DNA from: Mesostigma viride
Taxonomy: Eukaryota; Streptophyta; Mesostigmatophyceae; Mesostigmatales; Mesostigmataceae
Direction: 5' to 3'
DNA length: 64,000 nucleotides
Assembly: GCA_009746045.1 (NCBI GenBank)
Contig: RPFO01001995.1
Location: 1 to 64,000 of the forward strand
Shown here: positions 12,665-23,100 of the stretch, in pieces
Layout: the number at the start of each line of letters is the position of its first letter
How positions within the stretch are numbered: position 1 is the first letter of the stretch
Notes under the pieces: model-generated
The model's database searches: none
Told to the model about the DNA's origin: nothing
Seen by the model: only the letters and a program-made list of their open reading frames with translations
Position numbers and translations under genes: made by a program

Positions 12665-14745
12665 GCGAGCTAATTAATAAATTAATTAATTAATTAATAT
12701 TAGGAACATAACTCCGTTGGGAGTATATGTAGCACATAGCCCTTGAGAATTAAGGGGCTTATTATGGCCTATAATACATTCTAAGCTACTTCCTGCAAGG
12801 GTACGTGGGAATGTAAACCGGACACTTGCTCTAGGTGCACCTGCAGCCCCATGATCGATCTATCAAGCTATGCCCAGCTATAAGGGGGAGCCTGTCATGG
12901 GGGGGAAGATCAGCATAGCTATTATACAAAAGCTAGAGCGTGGCATCTCAGCAGAGAGCAGCTCTTTGCATGGGCACAGCATTACAAGATAAAGCTAGGC
13001 ATCATCTGGAGGGTCGGGCGCATCATCATAGGCACACATGTACATGGCTAAATAATCCTCGTGCATCAGCTGGTATAGAGCCTGTAGGAGGCTTACATGT
13101 ACATGGTCACGGTCTAAGTATTCTACGTACACTACTGCTGACAGTATTCCGCCCTAAGCCGGGGCGGCTGGAGTCTCTGGGGCCGCGGTGGTCGAGGGGG
13201 TCGCGTGCCAGGGCTTGTGGCCGACGTAGATGGCCGCCCCCTTCCAGTACACCGGCTGGCCCACCTTGGTTTGCCGGAGCTGGAGGTAGGTCGGCCATAG
13301 CTCCCGTCGCCGTTGTTGTCGCGCCAGGGTCAAGTCGTCGCGTCCAAGGTGAAGGGAGTTTTCTCGAGCCGCTTGCGGCATCTGAGAAAAGAAATCTTGT
13401 CCGCTGGGCTCTTAAAGATAAGAAGAAGCGGGGGCGCCCCTGCCTTACCCCGCGCGCACCAAGAAGGCCCATGCGATCAAGGATTTTGCTCTCAAACGCA
13501 CGTGCAAGCTTCACGGAATTCTCACCTTAATTCCTCGATCCATGTCGAAGTTCTTGAGTATGACGTTAATTAAGGCTGCGCTTGGCGAGCTCGGCCTCCT
13601 CGCGGAGGTCGAGCTGCTGCTGCTGGAGCTGTGCTGCAACGGCGGAGGCATGGTGGTGGAGGTGGTGTGTTGCTTAATATGTCCGCCCAGGTTTGGGTGG
13701 GAGGAGCATCGCCAACCGGGCCAGCGAGGGCTGGCTTGGCGGCAATGTCCTTCACCGCCTGGGCGGTGAGGCAGGCCTGCGGTGTTTTGCAGGACCTCAA
13801 TGGCGATTGCATTGTCCTTGAGGCGCTGGTCGATGTCGCGGAGCTGGGCGATAATGGCGGCGGAGGAGGCCGGGGTGCATGGTGGCGGTGGAGGAGGCGA
13901 GGATCGAGGGTGGAGCTAGGTGGCGGTGGAGATCAGTGGAGAGGAGGGGGAGCTCGGCAGTCACTGATGCAGCGTGCTGCCCATGGCCGCCACATCTGCA
14001 GCGATGGGGGCCAGGTGCTGCTCGAGGGCCTCCTTAAGGAGTGAGCGGATGGAGGATTCGGTTAAGGTGGTGGTGAGGGGCTTGGGCCGGGGGGCGAAAG
14101 GTCCCCGATGGAGCGTCCAAGGATCCCTCGAGGGATTTTCCCTCGAGGGAAAAGAGAGCGAATTGCTGGAGGTGGGGGCGGCGGAGGATGGGGAAGGGGT
14201 CGAAAGCGGAGGCACGCCTCTGGTGAGGATCAAAGAGGCGACCTTAGATGAAGAGCTGCTTGCACAGTTCAAGAAGCGAGGCGTGCGATCCAAAGAACAC
14301 GCAGGCCAGGATGCGTTCCTCGGTAAACCTGTCAAAGAAGCCGGGCTGGCTGGCTTCGGCGACAAAGTCGAGCTCTACCTAGTTCGGCTCGATCGGCAGG
14401 GCGACTGCGCTTGGTACGTTCAGGCGACGCTGCTGGCGAGGCGGGCTCGGGGGGCTGGGCGACCACTAGAGCTTGGCTAGTGGCGCCGCTGCCTTCTGGG
14501 CCGGTGCATGGGCGAAGCTGCAGCCTGAGCTGCAGACGTATTTTCATTGCCGAGCGCAGCCGCCAGGCTGCGTTGTGTCGAAGAGCGTTTGCTCGTCATA
14601 TATTGCGTAATACTAAGCTTCTGAAAATTCATATCAGCATGTGCGTCGTAGCGAGCTAGACGCATCCATTGTGCATGATGTTCACGGCTAAATTCGGTGC
14701 TCAAACGTAAAAGTTATGAGCTCCGCCGCGTCGATCGGCCATGGC
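12665..14745 (-). mobile_element. Half-LINE element (ORF1 + 3' region, no reverse transcriptase)
   Basis: The most complete copy of this element type that is not split by a large insertion. Leader 14745-14600, ATG at 14599, ORF1 down to about 13140 (Ala-rich N-terminus; coiled coil with DIDQRLKDNAIAIEVLQN; RRM-like region with FLFSDAASGSRK; C-terminal domain), then about 450 bp of non-coding 3' region ending in an ACTCC-CAAC-GGAGT hairpin (about 12710) and an (ATTA)n tail (12668-12698). No endonuclease or RT coding sequence lies between ORF1 and the tail. By analogy with mammalian HAL1 this would be a non-autonomous ORF1-only LINE. Frame breaks are present. Confidence 0.65.
13150..14599 (-). 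pseudogene. LINE ORF1 (first family) of the half-LINE
   Basis: ORF1-type nucleic-acid-binding protein recognised by its layout: Ser/Ala-rich N-terminus, coiled coil (about 13840-13640), RRM-like core (about 13560-13330) and a C-terminal domain with a conserved LTLAQQQRRRELWPTYLQL-like motif (about 13320-13260). The region across 13790-13840 is undamaged here and shows the ancestral reading, whereas the copies at 27841 and 61912 carry an extra CTAG at this place. Single-base frame breaks elsewhere. Confidence 0.65.
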
Positions 14746-14859
14746 TATCTCGTGGCATCTATGGGCTGAGTGCGAGCTACTTAAGTGCCCTACTAGCTGC
14801 AGGCGCCGCTGCTTAATTAAAAAAAATAATAATTATTATAACATGACTCCGTCATGGGA

Positions 14860-15060
14860 GATCGGTGCTTGTGATCTATATGCATGGCATGCCGAGGTAC
14901 AGGTCCTCATTGCGAACATGAGCAGCGTATCCTACATGGAAGATGGAGCGCAGCATGTACGTTGGTGACCGCGCCGTCCAGCTTTCTGGCTAGGTCAGCA
15001 GTGAGGGTCCGCGCGTCTCGGCCCCGTACGTAAGAACAGGAAGGACCAGAACCTTAATTA
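14860..15060 (-). mobile_element. LINE (1B) RT fragment (uninterrupted paralog of the 43832 insertion site)
   Basis: The minus strand encodes the L-x-A-DLARKLDGAVTN motif of the RT C-terminal part. The stretch at about 15004-15040 is the same sequence that at 43832-43973 is interrupted by a 118-bp insertion; here it is continuous (TTACGTACGGGGCCGAGA), giving an empty site. Confidence 0.65.
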
Positions 15061-15284
15061 GACTCATGCTCCCGTTGGGGAGTCACGGAGCATAAACCCC
15101 GATGGATGGATGGATGGATGGACTGATGGGTGCAAACCTGACTGAGTCCTACCGGTCTATTCTATCTACAACAGCTATCTACAAAATCTAGCAACATGAA
15201 CTCTACCCTAGGGAACCTGCCTGGCGTGCTTCCCGTAGGTTTGCACACGCGGGCGCAATTCCCCACGGGAGGGGGCTCGTTGTC
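15061..15284. repeat. LINE 1B tail remnant with (GGAT)n tract
   Basis: Contains the CTCCCGTTGGGGAG hairpin (about 15070), an ATGGATGGATGG tract (15101-15123) and the TACCGGTCTA motif, all seen at LINE 1B 3' ends at 34750-34850 and 60900-60985. No coding capacity recognised. Confidence 0.5.
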
Positions 15285-16055
15285 CTCTATGACCTGGGCC
15301 CACTTGGCCTTATCCATCATCTTGTTCCAAATCTAGGAGAGGCCTAGGCCCCCCATTGTCCTCTAGATACTAGCTGTTCTTTGAAGGTGCGGGCCTTGCG
15401 GCGTCTAGTAGCATCACGGGGCCCGGCCCACGTAAGGAGGTGCCGGCCAGGCTGAGCTGGGCGCAGTCCCGCGGGGGGGCCACGTGAGGTGTCTACCTGC
15501 ATGGTTGGTGCGAGCTAAGTGCCCTACTAGCTGCAGGCGCCGCTGACCAGTGATATATGACATGCCGAGGTACAGGTCCTCATTGCGAACATGAGCTGAG
15601 CATATCCTACTGTGAAAATGGATCGCAGCATGTTGGTGACCGCGCCGTCCAGCTTTCGACCAGAACCTTAAACAGGTCCTGTTTCTCTATCTTGCCCAAG
15701 GGCTTGCGCCACAGGGCTCGGTATTGGCGTAAAGCGTGCCAGGCGAAGAAGATATGGTGGTCCACATTGGCCTCGCAGCTGGGGAGGAGGCTGCCCAGCA
15801 ACTTGACGCGCTCCCGATACATGCAGGACTCGAGAGCCGTCAAGGAGATAGAGGGCGGGCGGTGGCTGAGTGAGCCCAATCGCCAGAGCCTCTGTCTTCT
15901 CGCTGACCTCAAGCCCTACTGCACGGGCCTCTATTGCCAGACAGTCAAGCCACGTCTGCACGTGCGCCAGTGCTCTTGAAGAGCTGGGTGGTGTTGTCTG
16001 CATAGATGATGTCTGCCAGCCGAATCTCCGGTAGGCATAGGTTGCGTGCAAGATT
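15285..16055 (-). pseudogene. LINE (1B) reverse transcriptase C-terminal part, decayed
   Basis: Minus strand, broken frames. From 16020 the RT palm segment reads IIYADNTT (the catalytic YADD motif altered to YADN), then IEARAVGLEVSEKTEALAIG, LLDGSRV, a segment with WHALRQYRALWRKPLGK, and further on the DGAVTN and RRKARTFKEQLV motifs. The same order is found on the + strand at 43330-44336. The site at about 15775-15800 is uninterrupted where the other copy carries a 107-bp insertion. Not functional. Confidence 0.7.
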
Positions 16056-16398
16056 AGCTCGAGGCCTTATACTTGATGCAGATGATAGATGTACAGGCAT
16101 AGTTGTCTCACTTCACATATTGACGTCTTGGGCCAAAGACGTCCACTATCTTAGTTGGGGGAATTCAGTACGTGCTCCGTGGTCCCCCAACAGGGACACG
16201 AGACTAAGTACTTATAATGTTACCTACCATGTGCATGGTCAGGGTCGATATGCTCCCACATTTCCCTGTCTACGAGGGCTGTCATCGCATACAAGCGCAT
16301 GCGCCTCCCTTTATTGCATGGTAAACGAAGCCATGCATGTGATCGAGACAACTATTCATGGGCGCATGGCGATGGAACCAACACCATGCATATAATAA
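16056..16398. other. Unassigned stretch
   Basis: No gene or known repeat recognised. Confidence 0.3.
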
Positions 16399-16453
16399 TT
16401 AATTAAACTCGTGCTCCCGTTGGGGAGTCACTGAGCATTAGTTAACCCCGACG
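16399..16453 (-). mobile_element. LINE 1B 3' terminal hairpin and tail
   Basis: A TAATTAATTAAAC tract followed by CTCCCGTTGGGGAG, the minus-strand version of the 1B terminus. It is cut by the LINE insertion that begins near 16454. Confidence 0.55.
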
Positions 16454-17010
16454 GATTTGGATAGTAATGAGGATTTGTACGCTGATTTGCCCTATGTTTC
16501 CCACATTATTAGGCACAGGCGCCTGGGCCTAGCCGGGCACCTGGCCCGCACAGATCAGGACATCAGGTAGACACATCAGATAGACTAGCTGGCACCAAGC
16601 CCGCCCAGCCTGGGCGATATGTCCTCACCTGGCGTGCCCCAGGCCGCGCGCGGCAGGGCCGCCACCCGTGGACTTTTCGTGATAGACTTGGCATGGACAT
16701 GTGCTACACTAGACGTGACGGGCTCACACCCGGGCAGCCTCCTGGTTTATCTGTAATATGGAGGCAAGATGGTACGCAAGGATAGATGGCAAGTAGTGAT
16801 GAAGGAGACCACCCCCAAGTCTGTGGGGGCTCTGCGTGTGACCGCGCGTATATGGCATTCATAGCGATTCGGGCCGAGGTGCCCACACCCCTGTAACTAG
16901 GACCTAGATAGCTTACACCGGCATCCATTCCATCCCATGTTCCCCTCCCACTGAGGACTTACGCTCATGCGACGCAGTCACGTGTCTATTAATTAATAAA
17001 TTAATTAACC
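16454..17010 (+). mobile_element. 5'-truncated LINE (type 1A), RT C-terminus and 3' end
   Basis: Encodes NEDLYADLPYVS, then RRLGLAGHLARTDQ (about 16516-16560) and the end of the protein near 16906, with frame breaks. It is followed by a short 3' region, a slightly mutated terminal hairpin and a TATTAATTAATAAATTAATT tail. It is flanked by TTAACCCCGA (16442-16451 and again at about 17006), an imperfectly delimited target duplication within a LINE 1B terminus. Confidence 0.7.
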
Positions 17011-17035
17011 CCGATGGATGGATGGATGCATATAT

Positions 17036-17262
17036 GTTGTCATGCGCTGACTCGGGCCATGGCTGACATCATGCTCCGCCGTACGCGGGCTGATTTTGCG
17101 GTGCAGCAGGGCTATTAGGTTCCTCCCGTTAGGCGTTTCCATTGGTCTTATCGTAGTATAGAGCTTTGACATGGCTCTGTATATAGGTTTATAGCTGGGC
17201 GTTTGCTTTGGTTTGAGTGATTTCACTCTGCTGTAAGTAATTATATTTTTAATATATGTTGT
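17036..17262 (+). mobile_element. LINE-2 3' end (5'-truncated)
   Basis: Encodes the last residues of the LINE-2 protein (MADIMLRRTRADFAVQQGY, stop at 17116-17118) and its 3' UTR, which ends in the GAGTGATTTCACTC inverted repeat and ATTTTTAATATAT. Same 3' end as at 30751, 45846 and 62618. Confidence 0.75.
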
Positions 17263-17267
17263 CATAT

Positions 17268-17411
17268 TTGTTGTATCAAGGAGACAACCAGCGCAGGCCG
17301 GCCAGAAATCGGGAGAATCCGGACCATGGTATAGCTCGAGCCTGCCGTTATCTTGTCCGCGTGTTCGAGTCGTTCAGGATGATGAAGATGAATGGTGATG
17401 GAAATGTGTAG
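17268..17411 (+). repeat. Fragment shared with the CACTA element interior
   Basis: Reverse complement of 56705-56845 inside the CACTA transposon (shared ATCGGGAGAATCCGGACCAT and CCGTTATCTTGTCCGCG). Probably a remnant of a related transposon or a repeat captured by it. Confidence 0.65.
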
Positions 17412-17490
17412 CCTTAATTAATTAATTAATTAGGAGCATAACTTCGCTGGGAGTATCTGTAGCACACAGCCCAGAGAAGGGGCATATGGC

Positions 17491-18193
17491 TGTAACAACC
17501 AAATGTTACATCCAAAGTTTTCCTACTGATGAATCTTATTATGAGTTCTTTAGGACAATTATTTGAGAAGTTAGGAGGCTTCGACGTCTGATAGATATTG
17601 GGCCTGCTGAGATCTGTCGAATCTATTGTTCTACCCTCATTGGTCGTGGCCTGATCCACGTAGGGTACTTTGCATGGTGTTGTTTAGTCAGTCATAGATT
17701 CTCTGCAGTACCGTTGTACCTGGTGGATTTGGTTCCAGGTCATTGAGATTTCGTATGTGCTGGCTTTGTGTTGTGTGGAGGATTCGGAGGCTAAGATCTT
17801 ATCTTGAGTGATCCTCACTTTTGATTGGTCCTTCCGGGTTAGGGTTGGATGGATGCTGCGTGCACGATGACTTTTATCCTGTTTGGGGCGGCCGTGCATG
17901 TGTGCGTACGTGAGAGCTAAAGCTATGGTGTAATTCAAGGGTTTCCTTGTTTCATCAATCAAACAACCCTTGCCAAAAGTCAACTATAACTTCAACAGAT
18001 AGTCGACTTGGATATAACTTGTCTGTTGTGTCTAACAAGGGTGGGGACTCATTCCCTTAACTGTTGAAGATCCATCTTCATTGCTTCTCTGGACGTGAAG
18101 TTATCTGTCGCGACTCCAACCCAGGTATAAAGATCTTTTCACGCTAATGTTGATACTGAGGCTGTTGCAAACACAACATTTTTAGTCGTTACA
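17491..18193 (+). repeat. 5' LTR of chromovirus copy 1
   Basis: 703 bp, bounded by TGTAACAACC and AGTCGTTACA. It is preceded by ATGGC and followed at once by the primer binding site. Confidence 0.95.
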
Positions 18194-18194
18194 T

Positions 18195-18206
18195 TGGTAT
18201 CGGAGG
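18195..18206 (+). promoter_or_regulatory. Primer binding site, initiator tRNA-Met type
   Basis: TGGTATCGGAGG directly after the 5' LTR resembles TGGTATCAGAGC, the usual complement of the 3' end of initiator methionine tRNA. The same site is next to the 5' LTR of copy 2 (59926-59938, minus strand). Confidence 0.8.
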
Positions 18207-18412
18207 TTTCTACCTAGGTGTTGGTTGTCTTGACAGTATTAGTTCACGATTAACAATGGAATTCTTGCCAGACCCAGAGAGGGTACGTTATGCTGTGTAT
18301 TCGGACAGTTCTTAAGAGTGTGACTCATCCTTATGTGACAGTCTTGCTCTGAGAACTGCCTTGAGCCCATAAGTCTCTAACGTTCCCCAGTCCGGCATGC
18401 GCGACCCATGGA

Positions 18413-20159
18413 GTGATGAGTAACCCGGAGACACAACCACCGTTATCAAGTAAGAGAGTTGAAGATGCAACCACATCTTTAGCAGCTCAACGGACGACCG
18501 GTGATGAAAGGGTTTCATCATCTACTCCCAGACGTCAACTATTTGGAGATACCACCTTAATGTCTGCTTCCCGCAGATATTCGCTGTCGGTCGGCCCAAA
18601 GTTCTCCATCTTGCCCCTCGGTGTGCAACCAGGCGAGCCCTCCCTGCGTGGCATTGGTAGAGGTGGACCACGGTTCTCCAACGTGGGGACACGCGTTCGC
18701 CAGCACCCGAATACGGTTCGGCTATTCGTTTTGGCTACAACACGGTGCCGGGGCGAGACGGCACTCGGCTAGCGGCTGACGAGCTGACAGCGGAGAAAAT
18801 TCGATTACAACATGAACGTGAGGAAGCTGCGAGAGCTAGAAGTGTGGCGGAAGCGCTGGAGAAGAGTGTGGGTAGGACTATTGCGCGTGTGCAGCAACTT
18901 GAGTCGCAAGGGCAGGCGGGCGATGGAGAGTCTGTTTTCGTGGATCAACCGTCTCCAACACTGGGTATACGAAGGGTATATGCGGTTGACGCTCCTTTTG
19001 TTGATGAAGGGACAGATGCACAGGGGCATGAGCCTCCACGGCTCTCGGTGGCTGCGACATTGCCGGAGAGTCAGAATGCACCACACGCCCCAGTGATGGA
19101 GCTCACGTCTTTGTATCCTCGTACTGTTCCTTTTCCCAAGGTGGAGTCGGTAGACAAGCTATCGCTGACCAACCTTACCCATCGCAGCTTCGACCATTTC
19201 TCCACCAAGTTTCAGGATGTCTTCGCTATCCACTTCGCCAACTACGGGCCCAAGGCAGAGGAACGTCTCACGATGGACATCCAGAAGAGAATGGTTAGGC
19301 AGCGGATGAGCGACAGTGCCAGCGACCGTTTTGATGAGTTTTTGCGTTCTGTGGCTGGACGTGCGTGTACCGACCTCCCCTCTCTCCTATTGGGCTTTCG
19401 CCGGTTTCTGTTACCCCAGGATCAGCTTCGCATGGATCGGGACGCACTGGCTAACTGTACGCAGGCTGGTTTGACGCTGCCACAGTTCGTGGAGCAATTC
19501 ACCAACCTTAGAGCCAAGATTCCCCAATGCTCTGACGCAGAGGCGCTTCACAGACTACTGCATGGCATGGCTCCACACGTGCGACTGGATGTGGACAAGC
19601 ACTTCTCCCAGTTCGACTACGTGGACTGGCAATGGGACAAGGTGTTGTCTTATGTGCTCACCCTTGTCGTGTGCCTGCTTTTTCTGTCAAGTGGGAGCCT
19701 GTGGCCACGCCAGTGCCACCCATCAAGAAGTCCCTGAACCAGCTGGATGACCTCCTGGGGGAGCTCAATGCTTGGATCCCACCCAGGGTAACTGTTTTAT
19801 CTGCAACCAGCCAGGTCACTTTGCACGGGACTGCCCTAGACGGGACCAGTTTCCCCCTGCCACGAGAGGACCTTTTGGCGCCCTGCCATCTCCCAGGCCA
19901 CCCAACCTTCCTCCTGGCGTTCCTGCTGGCGATCACCGGATGCAGCCAGGGTTCCAGCCCAACTTCCAGCCCTCTGGGAGGTTCCAGTCCCGCGCTCGGC
20001 CCTTCAGCAGACAGGATAAGCGTAGGATGGTGAACGCTCTCATGCAGCTGCTGGCAGATGAGGAGGATGGGGGGACGAGGATGAGCCTCCAGCACCACCT
20101 GAGCAGCTTCCACCATCGGGCAGTGGAGCATCCCAGACCCACCTGAGTCAAAAAACTAG
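18413..20159 (+). CDS. gag: gag polyprotein (frameshifted as assembled)
   Basis: Starts at ATG 18413 and ends at TAG 20157-20159. After a Ser/Thr-rich N-terminus and a coiled-coil-like stretch (about 18780-18920) comes a retrotransposon gag capsid region (about 19130-19690) and a CCHC zinc knuckle CFICNQPGHFARDC (about 19793-19834) for RNA binding, then a Phe/Arg/Gln-rich tail. One-base losses relative to copy 2 at about 18687, 19666, 19771 and 20074 break the frame. They look like assembly errors, but decay cannot be excluded. Gag would form the cytoplasmic virus-like particle. Confidence 0.85.
20150..20156 (+). promoter_or_regulatory. -1 ribosomal frameshift slippery site A AAA AAC
   Basis: In the gag frame the last codons read TCA AAA AAC TAG. 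A AAA AAC is a canonical -1 slippery heptamer, and the stop follows immediately. The pol frame is exactly the -1 frame and stays open across the gag stop to the protease. Conserved in copy 2 at 53567-53573. Confidence 0.7.
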
Positions 20160-23100
20160 TTGGGTCCCCAGGTCATCCTTCTGTCATGGCCAGGTCTGAC
20201 CTGCCTGCTGTTGACGTTAGGCCAGTGAACACTGTGGGTGCTTCTGACCCTGCTGTCCCTGTGGGTCCTCCTGTACCAGGTCACTTACTCAAGTTTCAGG
20301 CTAGGCTCCTCAACGTGCCAGTCCCTTGGCTCAGCCAGCTTGCTTGTTTATGATTGATTCTGGTGCTGGCAGTAATTATATTGCTGCATCCTTGGTGCAG
20401 GAGTTGAAGTTGCCTGTGTTGGCCCACCCCACACCTGTCATGGTGCAGTATTCTGATGGCAGGAGAAGCTGCTCACCTGGCTATGTGCAGCTCATCTTCC
20501 AAGTTTGTTCATCCCAGACTTTGGAAGTGACAGCAGATGTCATTCCCCTCACGGCAGCAGATGTGATTTTGGGGATCCCATGGTTGTCTGACACCAATCC
20601 TGCTATTTCTTGGCCTGACAGGGTGGTCCAGTTCAAGGATGGGACAGTGTGGGATGCTACCTGTGTGTTGCCAGGGGGGAGAAGAACAGCCACTGAGTGC
20701 TGTTCCACACAGACAGCTGTCAATGATGGCAAGGGAGGGGAAGCAGGTGCGAAAGGGGTGGATCAAGAGCCGACTTTGGAGGAGAAACGGGCTGCCCTAC
20801 TGAAGCATGTGTGGTCTGCCAAGCATACTCTGTCTTATTTGGCCACCTATCCAGTGGAACACATCTTTTTCCTGCATTTGGTGCCTAATGAACCTGAGTC
20901 TGCTAGTGGTCATTCTGTCAATGCTGTCAGTTCTACTGTCACCACTGAGCAACAACAGCAGCATGATGCCTTGTTGGACAGGTATGGAGCCATCTTTGAG
21001 GACAAGATGCCCCAGTATCCTCCTGAGGGACCCATCACACATGTCATCAAGTTGGTAGAGGGTGCTCGTCCTCCTTTTGTGCCTATGTACAGGATGGGCC
21101 CTGCAGAGATGGCAGAGCTGAAGACCATACTTATTGGCCTGTTGGAGGCTGGTCTGATCCTCCCAGCTAACAGTCCTTTCAGTTCTGGGTGTTTGCTTGT
21201 ACCCAAGCATGATGGGGGGTGGAGGTTGTGCATTGACCTGAGGGGACTGAACAAGGTGACTGTCAAGTCCAGGTACCCTCTGCCCAGAATTGATGAGTTG
21301 CTGGAGAGGACTGCAGGAGCTGCCTTCTTTACCAAGTTTGACCTCAGGCATGCTTTCTGGCAGATCAGGGTGGCTACTGAGGACATCCCCAAGACGGCCT
21401 TTTCTACCCATGGGGACAGTTCCAGTGGACAGTAATGCCCATGGGTGCCTCTAACAGTCCTGCCACTATGCAGATGTTTGTCAATGCCATCTTTGGCCAC
21501 CTGACTGGAAATGCCCTGCCCCAGATCTCACCTGACCTTCGCAACCCCAGGTTCAAGGACATTGCCCACTTGTGTGACACTACCAGGGTGGTCTTCAGGA
21601 CTTGTGTGGTCGTCTACCTGGACGACATTCTGGTACACTCTCGTACCTTCAGGGAGCACCTGGAGAACGTGGAGGAGGTCCTTAAGGTGATCCATCAGTA
21701 TCATCTGTCGGTGAAGAGGTCCAAGGTGGAGTGGGGCCAAGAGGTGAAGTTTCTGGGCTACCAGCTGAGCGCTGCAGGTATGACTCCTGAGGCCAGCAAG
21801 GTCTCTGCTGTTTTGGAGTGGCCTGTGTTGAAGTCAGCTCAGGATGTCAGATCCTTTCTGGGCCTGGTGGGCTGGTACCGACGGTTCATCCCTGACATGG
21901 CGGCCATCTCTGGTCCCCTGTTAGCCCTGCTCAAGAAGGATGTTCCCTTTGAGTGGACTGCAGCATGCCAGCAAGCTTTTGATGTGTTGAAGCAGAAGCT
22001 TACCACTGCTCCCTTGTTGGTGGGCCCCAACCCAGACTTGCCATACCAGGTTAGGTCTGATGCCTCACAGGGTGCTATTGGTGCAGTACTAATGCAAGAT
22101 CATGGTAAGGGCCCTCAACCAGTGGAATACATGTCCAGGAGTATGACGTCTGCAGAACGTAACTACCCTGTTCATGAGCAGAGCTGCTGGGATTGGTGGT
22201 GGCCTGTCACAAGTGGGAACACCTACTGAAGGGGGCCAGTTTTCTGTGGCCAGCAGCGCCAGGATGGGCAGGGCAACGAGTCTATTACCCTGATGACTGA
22301 CCACAGGCCCTTGGTACATGTGTTGGAACAGACCCGGATGAGTAAGAGGATGGCTGGATGGATGGAGTTCCTGGGGGGGTTTGGACCTTTCTCTGTGAGG
22401 TACATTCCTGGTACGCAGAATGTGGTGCCTGACGCCCTGTCCAGGAGGAGGGATTTGATGGGAAGTTTTCATGAGGACTTGGACATCTGTGCTGCCCTGA
22501 TTTCTGTGGTAGAGTGTGGAGCCTTGACTAGAGCTCAGGCCAACAACCAGAAGGTTTCTCAACTGTTGACACCACCTGTAGGGAATAACGGTGGTCCCGT
22601 GATGCTCATCGACCAGGGCTCTGTCCCAGAGTTGACAGGCGTCCAGGAGGGTGTCCAGTCACTGTCTGACAGTCTTAGGAGAAGTCCTGAAGGTGTGGTG
22701 CCCACTCCCACAGTGCAGCCAGGTGAGGGAGGCCCTGCTAGGCGCAGCAGAGGTAGGCCCAGGAAGTGGGTCATGGACCCTGTGTTGGTAGGCCGGTCCA
22801 AGGTGTTGGCCTCTCAGGTGATGGCAAGGTCAAAAGGGCCTATAGCTACTACTGTCTCATCCAAGCAGTTGGTGGCTAGCCCTGGGCAGGAAGAGGAGAT
22901 GCAGATGCAGCCCCTGGGACCTGACAAGGACCTGGTGTTGCCTAATCCTTTAAATATTTCCCTGCTGGACGTCATCAAGGCCTTCACCAAGACGGAGGAC
23001 ATGGCTACTGCAGCTATCCAGAGGGGCAACTTTGGCAATAGACCTGTAGAATACTGGGAGGGCGTTCTGTATGTTCACACTCATGATGCAGAGCACACGG

